Shown in pieces: positions 47,646 through 58,789 of a DNA stretch of 64,000 nt. The translations under genes were made by a program, and so were the position numbers. The notes beneath the pieces are model-generated. The model was not told where the DNA came from and ran no database searches. It saw nothing but the letters and a program-made list of their open reading frames with translations. Every line of letters starts with the position of its first letter. The stretch's first letter is position 1. Origin of the DNA: Limonium bicolor (taxonomy: Eukaryota; Streptophyta; Magnoliopsida; Caryophyllales; Plumbaginaceae); NCBI GenBank assembly GCA_023374045.1, contig CM041777.1, forward strand, positions 479,175,594-479,239,593. Reading direction: 5' to 3'.

Positions 47646-50600
47646 TGTAACACCCCTACCATTAATACTGTCATTACCGTCCAATCTCCTCGTGCTACCA
47701 GATTCACGCAGCGGATACATATTTACATACAATGGGTGATACAATGCCGTTAGCCACCCACGTGACTAACAAGGCTACTACTACTACAGACAGCATCGGT
47801 CTGATGGACCGGAATCCCGAGTACTACACATCTACAATACGTACTCCATTTACCGAATAAATAATACAATGCTCTATTCACCACCTTACTCCTTACAATA
47901 CCATACAATACAATATTCATAACCGAGTTTACTAAGTTCCTTACACGAATACAATACCTCTTTCAATTTCATTCATACTCATTAAGAGTCTACATCTACC
48001 CAATCCTCACCTCTCCATACTTACAATGCACAAGGTGTACCCCCTTGGTACACTACTACCTCAAGGCTACAAGTTCAATACTATTCTCTACAATCTACAC
48101 TGTCACCGGTCTCTTATTGCGACCATGTCTGCTTCGGGAACCAGCACACTAAAAAGTTCCCCCTAGGGGGTCAGCTTTTGCTGCATATGATAACCGCATA
48201 CCCCGCGTACTAGTGAGGGTACGCCGACCACTTGGTCGAATACATGCAATTGATTTCATTCAAACATACATGCATACATGCTCTTATACACAATACTATA
48301 ATACTTTACGCAAGGAAATACACGTATACATCCCAACACATACAAAGAGATTATACAAGTCCAACAATACTTACTTACCTTCTTCTGAAATACACATTCA
48401 CGATACATGCACACCACATACTCATTACATACTCAATCCATACACAATACATATACAATGCCCAATACTTTGTTAGCTTCATTTGTCCACCCGGGTTAAT
48501 CGGGTGGAGATTACTCTTTTACTCGTTACACAATACTTACGCATACATACTCATACTTTACTTACTTACTTACTTACTCAAGTCAAGTCGTCGGGACCTC
48601 CGGCCCGGGGACTACTCTGTCCCACCACCGGGATTTACTTGGTTCACCAATCCAGGATGCTACCCATTTAAGGGGTTTGGGCCGTGGACCAGTTTAAGAA
48701 CCAGGAATCGGATCCAACCTCTTGTGTCTCCTCATCCTCACGCGTGGCCGAAACTATATCGGACTTCTACTCATTCCAATTTATCCAATACTTACGTTAG
48801 GAGTTAGGTAGTTAGGAATTAGTAGAAGTCATTCATTCAAGCCACATACACAAATGCATTACTCATATACACATCCATACAAAAATACAATACAATATGG
48901 AAGTACACTACGAGATACAAATACACTTCATCATCATTCATATATTTCATGAATTATACAAACTATTGTTCAAGACATATATCCAGAACAATGTAAACAA
49001 GCACAAGTAAGTGCAATATAGTCCGATTCGTGCATTTATCTTATTAGGTGATCAAATAAGCACACAAATCGGGGTAACCAGATTAGGATACAGGGCATGA
49101 AGAAATCATACCTTTTTACCGGAATTTACTTTACCGGGTGCTCCCTTGTTTCTTTGGTTCCCTCTTGTTCCTTGATTCTTATCCACAAACCAATGACTAC
49201 ATGTCAAATGGTTCAATTAATACTAAGTATTACAATACATGCATAATTATTACTCCCATACTTACCCCGTTGTCCAGTTGTTTCGGTTTATCTTGATATT
49301 TATAAACTTACAACTTTCTTAATTACTCCTCCAACTTATTTATACCTTTAATGACCCTTAAACATCATTAATTAAGTACTAATTATCTTATACTATCATT
49401 ACCATTCACTTCCTTACCTTAATACCCACTTGATACACTTAATTTCACAATTTTTGGTTGGTCCGGGACCTTGTCCGGGTCTTAAGTCCCGGACCAACAC
49501 TGGTCCTAACTCTCGGGCACATTTTCTACTATGGTCCGGGACATTATCCCTCTCTTAAGTCCCGGACCAAACGTTGCCCATACTCTCGGTTAGTTTTTAT
49601 ACTATGGTCCGGGACCTGTGCCTGTCCTATCTCAAGTCCCGGACCAGGCTTGGTCAGTAACTCTCGGGGTGTTTTCAGAGGGTGGTCCGGGACTTGGTCC
49701 TGGACCTAAGTCCCGGACCATAACAGGTCTGTTACAGATTTTGCATTTTTCTTGCTCTGTTCAATTCCTTTTTGCCTACTAAATTCCGAAATGTTCCTAC
49801 ACTTAATCCCACATGTTTAAGCACCTAATTAAGCTTCTAAACATGCTCAAATCCATTACTAATTCATTACCCCTCATCATACCAATTCACACACATATTT
49901 TCTACATTTTTATCCCAACACTTACAAACTCTCCCTAGTTTTGTTTTGCTACAGATTTTGGTTCCTACTTCCTCCATACATAATTTCCTCTCCTAATGCC
50001 ATTTCCAAGGCCTACAATGCATTACCTCACCTCTTCAAGTCCAACACTCATTCACTAGGTCTTGTACATAAGCTCTCCTAGTTTCTCCAATACAATTCAA
50101 CAACTCTTGCTACATATTTTACATTCTTTCATTCTCATACTATAACTACTACTCCATGGTCATTAAACATCCCTACAATCCCCAATACACACCTTGGTTC
50201 TCCCATTCACCAAGTCATCCATTAATGCACATATTCTACCAAAATTTTGCCATAGTTCACCTACTTTTCTTACTTAGCCACACATACACATTCTCACCAA
50301 ATTCATTCCTAATCTAGCCACACCCATACAAGGGTCCTACCAGCAATCAATACATTATGAGTTCACCAATAGTTTCTCAACCACAATTCCAATACACATA
50401 CACATTACATTTGGCTCCAAAGCCTACAATTCAAATACTTGCTCTTAAATACTCAAACTTCATAATCCTCAATACTAATACAAGGTTTTGGGTTCTTTAA
50501 GTAGTTTACCCATTCTCATTACTCTAACGCAATAAAATTTAAAATTAGGAAGGAGCTCTTACCTTGAGCTTATATTTCCTTCTTTCTTTCCCATTTTTCC

Positions 50601-51004
50601 TCCTTCTTCCTTTCTTTGCCCCAAAATCGGTTATGTGGGGAATGGAGTTGCCAAACTCCATTCCCATCACCCAATGAACACAAAACAATTGAAATTAATA
50701 TACTTACCCTTAAATTAATCCTAGTACATTGAAATGTTTAAAGCAAGATTTCTATGGTTTACCATTGGAGTGTTTTAGGAGGGGTTTTAGCCCTTGGTTC
50801 AAGAAGGTGAATCCACCACCATTGCAAGGTTGATATTATGCTCAAAAGAGAGAGAAAAATAGAGCATTACAAATGGGCAGAAATCGGTTATGAAGGAAAA
50901 TGGAGAGAACATGAGTTTTTCATGTAGATTTATACCTTAATGGAGAGAGGAGACTCTAAGCTACCCATTGGTGCTATTTTCTCTTTGAATGGGGAAAACC
51001 CATG
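47646..51004 (-). repeat. Element C 5' LTR, interrupted
   Basis: Second LTR copy, collinear with 37709-41025, cut at CCATG (51000-51004), the likely target duplicate of D. It includes the second GGTCCGGGAC array at about 49459-49721. Confidence 0.92.
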
Positions 51005-53419
51005 TGTTATCCCCAAAATCTTTACCCTCTTCTAAACATGAACAAGGTTTTTCTAGGATCAGTGCATGGCTAAGGGAAAAATTGTCATTTTTTCACCTAA
51101 TGGATATTTCTCCTGTTTTGCAGAAAATAGGGGCTTCAAGGTGGTATGAGATGAATGGTGATAACGTGAAATCAGAGACATGTGGTATGTTTGACATGGA
51201 ATCATACTGGCATAATGGTGAAGAGTATGTTGGAGATACAAAAGGTTAATGGTTCCAGTCTAATGACAAATAACTTTTTGTAGTTTTTGTTTTCTATTTT
51301 TCCCTTTTTTCAATTTTCAAAATCAGATTTTTATTTGCAAAGTAAAAATAAAATAAAAACAAAAACAAAAACAAAAATGCTTCTTTCCTATTTTTAGGGG
51401 TAGTTTATTTTCATTCAAAAAAAAATTCAAAAATCCAAAAATGAAAACTTGAAACGAGTTTTTGAAAAAAAAACCAAAACAATTTTAAGTTATATTATTT
51501 CCCTTAGTTATCGTTTTTTTTATGAGTATTTTTTTTTAGATAGTTTGTTCATTCTTATCTCTTTAGTTCGGTTAATGTTTATTTTCAAAATTCACAGAAA
51601 AAGAAAACAAAAAAATCCTTTCTATTTGTTTAACAAAAAATGTTCTTTTTTTTAATTCCATCATTTTGTTACTAATCACAACGGTTTAGGTAGTTTTTAT
51701 TTTCGACCTTATTCTTCTCTTAACTTGTTTGTTCATTTTTTTAAAATTCAAAACAAAAATTTAGTTGTTAAGATTTGAACTCTTTTTCCTTTTTTTTTAT
51801 TTTGTTCATTTTAATTCATTTACCTTGTTAATTGCTAACTCACCACTAGTTTATAGGTTTGTTTTGATCCAGCCAACTTCATATTCTTTCTATATAAACA
51901 GATTCATTTTTCATTGATAACGGGGGACAGACATACACGCTCATGCATAGTCACATATAGAGGTCTGGTGCCCCTTGGACATAGAGTATTCACGGTTCAA
52001 AGCCTTTGCTAAGCCTACACCATTATTATCGTTTCAAGCTTCCTTGTGTCTACCAGTCTACGCTCTTAAGTTTACATAGTTTTCAACTTTTTCTCACATA
52101 ATACCGCCATTGTCACCAGTTGGGTTAACGATCAACAAACTAACTCATCAAATGCTATTCACAATTCACTTCTACTCATTTATATCATCTCTGCTGCTTT
52201 GTTGTCTTTGATCCTGTCGTCGCTAGCTAAAAAAAAAACAGAAACGACACCCGCACTATTGGTGATTGCATCCTGCCAGCATCTGCATGTTCCAAGTATT
52301 ACCACCATCATTTAAATTTCGCAAGCCAGGATCTCCTCGTATATTACTCGAGGTAGCAGAAGTACAGTTTCTTGTCTCATTCATCGCAAACGTTGGCATA
52401 TTATTTTTGCTCAGAAGGAGAAAAAGCAGTTGTTGAAGAGAAGTTCATCCGAAGTATATAGCCACCGAACCTGAGTTGTTCGACCCATTAGGAGAGAACA
52501 AAGACTGCTCGTTTTCCCTTCTCAAGCCATGGTCTAATTCAAAACCATTTTTGTTAAGCTGTTAATGACAACATTCTTGTTTTGTATCACCGGTGGTTCA
52601 ATCTAGGAGAAGATCCTCTAGCACTGTTGCTGCTAGTCGCGTCGCTACTTCAAGCATCCCCCCGTATGCTCCAACTTTTGGTTGCTGTAAGCCAAGAATT
52701 TGAATATACACAGGTTTCTAACCAACACTGGTCTCATGGGTGTGTCACCGCACACTACTCCTTCACGCAATACGGCAAGCTCCGAGAGGAACCAATGGGG
52801 GAAAGGTGAGTTTAATTTTTTTTTTCTTCATTTTCCTTATTTATTTATGTACATGCGCTGATGATCAAATTGGTAGTGGTCCAATTCTTTTGTCAAAACA
52901 AAATAGGAATAGGTGGAGTCAAAGTTAATTTTTTTTTCTCTAATGATAAGTCAATAATATGCATATTAATTAGGCAAGCCCATGACGTTAGTTTCTTTTT
53001 TCCATTTTTTTATTTCAGCCATTTATTTAATAAGTTGGTTTTTTTTTAGATGTGAATTTTCAAAAAAGTAATCTTTACAACCCCCCATTGTACCATTACA
53101 ATAAAAAAAGACAATGTCATAAATAATTAGCCTTAGGATTTATAATAGTAAAGGAAAAGGAGTTTATAAGGGTAATGAAAGAATTTGAACCCTTATAAAT
53201 TTCATACCAAGCCCCCGGACCCATAGTTCTAAAAATCGTAGTAACATTTCCTTTCCAAGTTTAGAAGGTTAAAACTTAGGTGGCGACTCTATTTAGGTTT
53301 GTGTGGGCCAGTTAGAATAATTAAGCTTTAATTTTATAATTTCGGTTTAGTTGTTCTAATTGCAAATCGAACCTTGAATCCTTAAGCTCAATACTTAAGG
53401 GTCAAAACCAACACCCACA
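51005..53419 (+). repeat. Element D LTR copy 1
   Basis: 2415 bp from TGTTATCCCC to CCCACA. It is nearly identical to 58790-61206. Contents include A-rich and T-rich tracts (51300-51800) and no credible gene. A possible TATA box TATATAAAC lies at 51892-51900. Confidence 0.88.
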
Positions 53420-53456
53420 GACTGGCAACTCTGCTGGGGACCACCACCTAAGTTTT
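53271..53456 (+). other. Inverted repeat enclosing the element D PBS
   Basis: AAAACTTAGGTGG (53271-53283, in the LTR) and its exact complement CCACCTAAGTTTT (53444-53456, after the PBS) could pair across the LTR end, holding the PBS in a large loop. Repeated around 61056-61243. Confidence 0.65.
53423..53440 (+). other. Element D primer-binding site, copy 1
   Basis: TGGCAACTCTGCTGGGGA just after the LTR end. It resembles the TGGCGACTCTGCTGGGGA-type PBS I associate with Tat/Ogre elements, with one mismatch. Copy 2 is at 61210-61227. Confidence 0.75.
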
Positions 53457-53559
53457 AAAATTTTAAACTTAGAAAAGAGGGCTTAACTTGAACTTATAAA
53501 TTCTAAGGCTTACTTTTTATGATATTATTCTTTTTATTATCTTGTGCATACGAGAGATG

Positions 53560-53880
53560 AGGGTCCAAATAAACCAATCATCGGTCATGCTTAGACATGA
53601 CCCGTTCTGAGACACACACCGTAGGGTGATGTGTAAAAGTGGGGAAATGAGGAGGATGGCGTGCAAACCCCATCCCTTCACTACCCGGGCCCAAAGCCCC
53701 AAGCACCTCTCCGAACGTATCTTTACCCAAAAACCAAATTGCGGTCATGTCAAGACATGACCCGTCTGAGACACACCTTAGGGTGATGCGTAAAGGTGGG
53801 GGAAATGAAGAGGATGATGTGCAAGCCTCATCCCTTTATTACTGGGCCCAAAGCCCCAAGCACTCTCTGGATGTATCCAA
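53560..53880. repeat. ~165-bp tandem duplication
   Basis: Two diverged copies, each with GGTCATG, a short palindrome around AGACATGACC, ACACACC, AGGGTGATG and GGGCCCAAAGCCCCAAGCAC. Also present in interior copy 2 (about 61367-61680). Confidence 0.8.
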
Positions 53881-54349
53881 ACCCATTTGATGAAACTTGG
53901 ATAGTGAGGACATGCATATTTTCTCTTTATATCTCTGTGATTCCATGCTTCTGTGATAAGCTTGATTGTGTGTTGGTTAGTAGCTGAAATAAATCATCTT
54001 TTATTGGATATTTATCTTTCTGCCCAAAGGCCCATTCTAGTCTAGGTGAACTATTCGCTTCGGCTTGACCAAGAAACATTAGATTAAGGTGGTCTCTTTC
54101 GGCCCAAAAATGTCTTAATCTGAATCATCCATTTTGATCCACTTAGGGTTAGGCCCAAAAAAAAATCCATTTAAATTTGCAAAAATTCACAAGACTTGAA
54201 AATTGATTTATGGATCATGTTTACATTCCGACCCAAAGGCCCATCAAGAACTTGGATTAGGTCTTTCACTTGAACACTGAAAACTCTTTCAATCTAGCAA
54301 CCCATTCATATTCCATATAATTTCTTCCGGTTCATGTATGCCACTTTCA

Positions 54350-54960
54350 ATTTAAGATGTTCAAGCCCAAGCGATTGTTCACAATTCAAATGACATTCCG
54401 GCCTAAGCGCTCCACTCAATGTCTGAAACATTACGGCCCAAGTGCCAATCTACAGTTAGAAATTATTTTCGGCCCAAGGGCCTCATTCTCAAAGTGTTTC
54501 AGGCCAAGTGTCTCACTCACACTTCAGATCTGTCAGGCCCAAGCACCTATCCACAATCATGATACCGTTTTGGCCCATGTGCCTCACTTTCAATTCAAAG
54601 AGATTCAGGCCCAAGCACCTATCTACAATCCAAATGCATCCCGGCCCATGTGCCTCCCTTTTAGTCCGCTAATATTCAGGCTCATGCGCCTATCCATAGT
54701 CCAAATGCATCCTGGCCCATGTGCCTCACTTTTAGTCCACAGATTTTCAGGCCCATGCGCCTATCCACATTCAAAATGTCAAAATGCATCCCGTCTCATG
54801 TGGCTCACTTTCAGTGCACGGATATTCAGGCCCAAGTGTCTATCCACAACCCAAGAGTATCCCGGCCCATGTGTCTCACTTCAAGTTCAAGAACTCCAGG
54901 CCCGAGTGCCTATCCACAGCCTAAAGAGCATTCCGGGCTAAGGGTCTCATTCACAGTTAA
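54350..54960. repeat. Degenerate GGCCCA tandem repeats
   Basis: About 60-bp units alternating GGCCCAAGxGCCTATCCACA with GGCCCATGTGCCTCACTTT. The long open frame across them is a by-product of the repeats. Second copy at about 62140-62750. Confidence 0.78.
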
Positions 54961-56283
54961 GGGACATTCCAAGTCTGATTTTTCAGCCCAAGAGTCCTCT
55001 CATAATACATTAGATTTCATTGTTGTGTTTTCTTAGGTTTGCGTAGGAATTTTACCGTTTTAGTAGGTTTACAAATTTTTAGGACGTTTTGTCATTCGTT
55101 AGCTATTTTTCTTTTGTTAAGTTGACTTCAAAAAAAAGGAAGAAAAAAGATCACAGACATTTCTATGTCCTCCCGAAGGTACATCATGGTTGAAAGCTCG
55201 AGTATTCTGTGCGCCAACATCATGCAGATTGGCGGTATTGGAGTTCATAAAGGAGATCAGGATTCACATGCATAAAATGTTGCTATAAACTATCATTCAT
55301 CTTTCAAATACGTTTCAAACAAATGTTTTGTGAAATCTAAGTTCAGAAGTTTCCAAGCAAGGACTGTTTTGAATGAACATTTTTTGACATCAACAATAAG
55401 AAGCATTGGTTTTGTTAAATCAACTTCTTCATATTCACAAGCAAATGAATTTTTCAAGTCCAAAACTTTTCCAAGCTGAAAAGATAAATTCATGAGGAGC
55501 TTTCTTTGCAAGGAACATCCGTTTCTGCTAAACAAATATCTCTCGAAATTAAGGTTTGTGAAACGATCGTTTTTTGACAGTGGAACACAAAGACTTGTTT
55601 TGCTTCTAAGAAGAGGAGCATGCTTTCCCAAGTACCAAGACACATCCCAAAACACCAAAGAAACCCACATAATGGTTAGTAGAGCACATGGTCATCAAAC
55701 AAATGTTGAAATCCCCGACACAATACTGGGGGCAATCTGAGTTAGAATCGTTTATTTTAAACAATTGAACGAAACTCTCTGAGTGAAAGAGTGCGAGCGT
55801 GTCTTGAGTGAAAAAAAACCAATGAGAGAAAAAGCGTGTCGTCTTTACACGTGGAGAGGTCTCAAACATGTGAGGTAAGCAGCATAACTCTGACTAAAGG
55901 AGATAGCTTGTAAATTTACACTAAGACCTGTGAATAGTAACCAGAAGAGACACATAACTATCAGGAATGACGAAGTACCTAGGTAAACCACCACATAGCC
56001 AAAAGCTTATGAAACCCTGAAATTCAACCCTAGGCACCCCTGCTGAGCCTTTCATATATATCAGCTTTTATCAACAAAGCTCCACAAAAAGCTAGCTCAT
56101 GATGATTACGTACCCTGGTGACCAAAGGAAGCGAGGAGCCCAACTCTCGGATGAGGACACTCCTAGTTCGGAAAAGAAACAACACTACTGCAAACATGAT
56201 GAAGATCCGCAAACGGTTGCAACATGACCCAGGATTCCAAAGCTTAATCAAAACAACTCTAAAAACGGGAAATACAAGAACCC

Positions 56284-56480
56284 TGAAGGCATGTCAAAGC
56301 CACCCCAAAAAAAACAGGAAACACAAGAACCCCGAAGGCATGTCAAAGCCACTCCAAAGGATCGGGAAACACAAGAACCTCGAAGGCATGTCAAAGCCAC
56401 TCCAAAGGATCGGGAGGCACAAGAACCCCCGAAGGCAAGTCAAAGTAACTCCAAAAGCTTTAAGACCGGGAAACACAAGA
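56284..56480. repeat. 48-49-bp minisatellite
   Basis: About four units sharing GAAGGCATGTCAAAGCCAC and CGGGAAACACAAGAACC, starting at 56285, 56334, 56382 and 56431. Confidence 0.85.
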
Positions 56481-57642
56481 ACCCCGAAGATGAAAAGGCG
56501 AATCTAAAAGCCTCGAGTTTCCAAACAAAAAAGTAGAAACAAGGATGACACCAAGGTCATTAACTTGAAGGGAAGTCCACATGCAGTAACAAGACTACTT
56601 CACACGTAAGGACGGGAAGACGAATCTGGGAGAAGGTCAAGTCGCAGCTTTGGTCACCCTTAAGCCCCACAAGACCGAAAATATCCCTCCATGATCCTTG
56701 TGATATTCATCATACCCAATGGCCCCATTATAAGCCTCAAAGACTTTTGACTTGATAGTTATGTGTCTAAATCAAGTGAAAGTAACAGGTCGAAGGCGTA
56801 AGTCCATCAAATATCAAATTCAAAAGTATGAAAGTTATGACTGTAAGTGAGGAATGAGTGGGAATGCTAAACACATCGAGTGTAGGTAGAAAAAGCACCA
56901 CATCAAAGTGAACCTTAACCCTGTGAGGATGAGAATTGTTCACATGTTAATCAAAGATAATACTGGGGGCAATCGATCGTTTCGATCGATTGCCATAGTT
57001 TCTAACTCAGATAGCTCAAAGAAATACTAGAGGCAATTGTTTCCCACAATTTCCACAGATGACACAAATTAATCCAAAAGTCTTAGGCTCGTCTTAAGCT
57101 CTAAGCACCATGTCCCAAAACCTCAAGCCTTAAGCACCATGTTCCGACATTGCAATCCCAAAAACTCAGGCTTATCATAAGCCTTAAGCACCGCATCTCA
57201 AAACCTCAAGCTCCATAACCCTGAGAAAATCATAATGCCCGGAAGCATGTTCAGTTTGAAGGATCAAAATTTTGGTCTCAAAGTCCATTCCTGAAAAATG
57301 AGCGTTCCATGAATTTTAGCTTAAAGAAGTATTTGCTTATACATCTGAATTTTTGACAGCAGAGTCAACACCAATCTTGACACCAAGCCAACCATATTTT
57401 TGAAAATTGAGTCAATCTTCTTTTGGCACCGAGTCACCTATATTTTTTTTTGAAAATTGAATTGATCTTGTTTTCATAGTAAGTCCATGAGTTTGTTTTA
57501 GCATTGAAGTCAGACAGTTTGTTTTGACATTAACATCGAGTCAATTTCGCACATTGATTTAGTCATTAAAGCTTTTTTGTGTATTGAGACGGTACACTTG
57601 TTTGATATGTCTTACATCGAGCCAGCAAGCATGGTTTTTATT

Positions 57643-57985
57643 GAGTACAGGTGGAGGTATGCTGCCCGTTGAATTGAAGCAGGGTGTATACTGGCCAATG
57701 TGTACGAGTGGTTGAGTACAGGTGGAGGTATGCTGCCCGTTGAATTGAAGCAGGGTGTGTACTGGCCAATGTGTACGAGTACAGGTGGAGGTATGCTGCC
57801 GGTTGAATTGAAGCAGGGTGTATACTGGCCAATGTGTACGAGTGGTTGAGTACAGGTGGAGGTATGCTGCCCGTTGAATTGAAGCATAGGGTGTATACTG
57901 GCCAATGTGTACGAGTACAGGTGGAGGTATGCTGCCCATTGAATTGGAAGCAGGGTGTATACTGGCCAATGTGTACAAGTACTGA
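57643..57985. repeat. 64-71-bp minisatellite with alternating unit length
   Basis: Five units beginning GAGTACAGGTGGAGGTATGC at 57643, 57713, 57777, 57848 and 57913. Spacings of 70, 64, 71 and 65 come from presence or absence of a GAGTGGTT-like extra piece. Confidence 0.87.
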
Positions 57986-58126
57986 GGGCGATGGGCGATG
58001 GCAATAAGTCCTCATTTCTATGTCAACTTTTTGGATAACAACTGGCGGGCGATGGCAATAAGTCCCCTGTGAAAACCAGAAGTTCATCCCAGCAACCTAG
58101 TTGGCGGGCGATGGCAATAAGTCCCC
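57984..58126. repeat. Three copies of GGGCGATGGCAATAAGTCC
   Basis: The word GGGCGATGGCAATAAGTCC recurs three times about 55-75 bp apart, between the two larger arrays. Confidence 0.75.
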
Positions 58127-58151
58127 TTGGAAACCAACATGGAGCATTTTT

Positions 58152-58440
58152 GAATGGGTTTCGGTCCCCAGAGGCATCCGAGTTATTTTCTTTTTGAATG
58201 GGTTTCGGTCCCCAGAGGCATCCGAGTTTTTCTTTTTGAATGGGTTTCGGTCCCCAGAGGCATCCGAGTTATTTTCTTTTTGAATGGGTTTCGGTCCCCA
58301 GAGGCATCCGAGTTATTTTCTTTTTGAATGGGTTTCGGTCCCTAGAGGCATCCGAGTTATTTTCTTTTTTTAATGGATTTCGGTCCCCAAAGGCATTCGA
58401 GTTATTTTCTTTGAACGGGTTTCGGTCCCCATAAGCATCC
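58152..58440. repeat. 42-45-bp minisatellite
   Basis: Seven units of GAATGGGTTTCGGTCCCCAG AGGCATCCGAG then a T-rich end, starting at 58152, 58196, 58238, 58282, 58326, about 58371 and 58413. Later units are more diverged. Confidence 0.88.
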
Positions 58441-58772
58441 GAACCACATCACACATCTTGGAATTCATTTTGAACGAGTTTTGGTTCTTAAAAGCATCGA
58501 ATCACATGACATATTTTGCACATAAGATCATGGGCTCCGGTTCTCAAAAGCACCTGGATACACTATGCTTTGCTTGTATTTTCTCATTTGGATAGGTTCA
58601 GGCCCCTAAGAGTGCATTGGTACAATGACATGCTCTGTAAGCTAAACATCTTTTCAAGGTAGTCAGCATCTCTGAACACAGGAAAAGGGACAAGCAAGGT
58701 GAGACAAGGTTGGTAAAGATTTTGGGTATTATCAAGCGTCAACTTGAGTTTTCACTGACATTCCAAAATCAA

Positions 58773-58789
58773 GTTGACGGGGGCCAATC
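58773..58789 (+). other. Element D polypurine tract
   Basis: GTTGACGGGGGCCAATC directly before the second LTR's TGTTATCCCC, which fixes plus-strand orientation. Confidence 0.75.

Larger units (their letters stand above)
37709..51004 (-). mobile_element. Element C: non-autonomous LARD-like LTR retrotransposon, 5' LTR broken by element D
   Basis: Left (3') LTR 37709-41912, interior 41913-47645, right (5') LTR 47646-51004. The right LTR stops at the insertion point of D; the remaining ~890 bp of LTR (equivalent of 41026-41912) should lie beyond the window. Tips, PPT and PBS follow the A/B pattern, and the interior is homologous to B but diverged, so C is a sister family. No gag or pol domain is visible. 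Confidence 0.9.
53420..58789 (+). other. Element D interior copy 1, non-coding
   Basis: 5.37 kb. No retroviral protein domain on either strand; open frames are short or arise from repeats. It holds a ~165-bp duplication (53560-53880), degenerate GGCCCA repeats (54350-54960), and four tandem-repeat arrays between 56265 and 58440. A PPT-like TACTGGGGGCAATC also occurs internally at 55726-55739 and 56962-56975. Confidence 0.8.

Noticed and set aside
53282..53291. TGGCGACTCT as the true D primer-binding site
   Set aside because: Only the first 10 bases fit; the site at 53423-53440 matches 17 of 18 bases of the expected type and sits beside a CA-ending LTR.
54357..54941. A 194-residue plus-strand protein in element D (and its copy at 62211-62732)
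   Set aside because: It is an open frame created by the GGCCCA tandem repeats. Repeated peptide wording follows the DNA units, and no domain is recognisable.
51005..56214. Element D LTR as a single >5.2-kb repeat
   Set aside because: A PBS-like site follows 2.4 kb into each copy, so the duplicated block is better read as LTR plus interior repeated.
56118..56507. A Lys-rich repeat protein in element D
   Set aside because: It reads through the 48-49-bp minisatellite; unit lengths of 49 shift the frame between units, so no protein repeat is conserved.
57559..58087. His/Thr-rich repeat proteins on the minus strand
   Set aside because: Three overlapping frames are all open across the same 64-71-bp array, which shows it is a composition effect.
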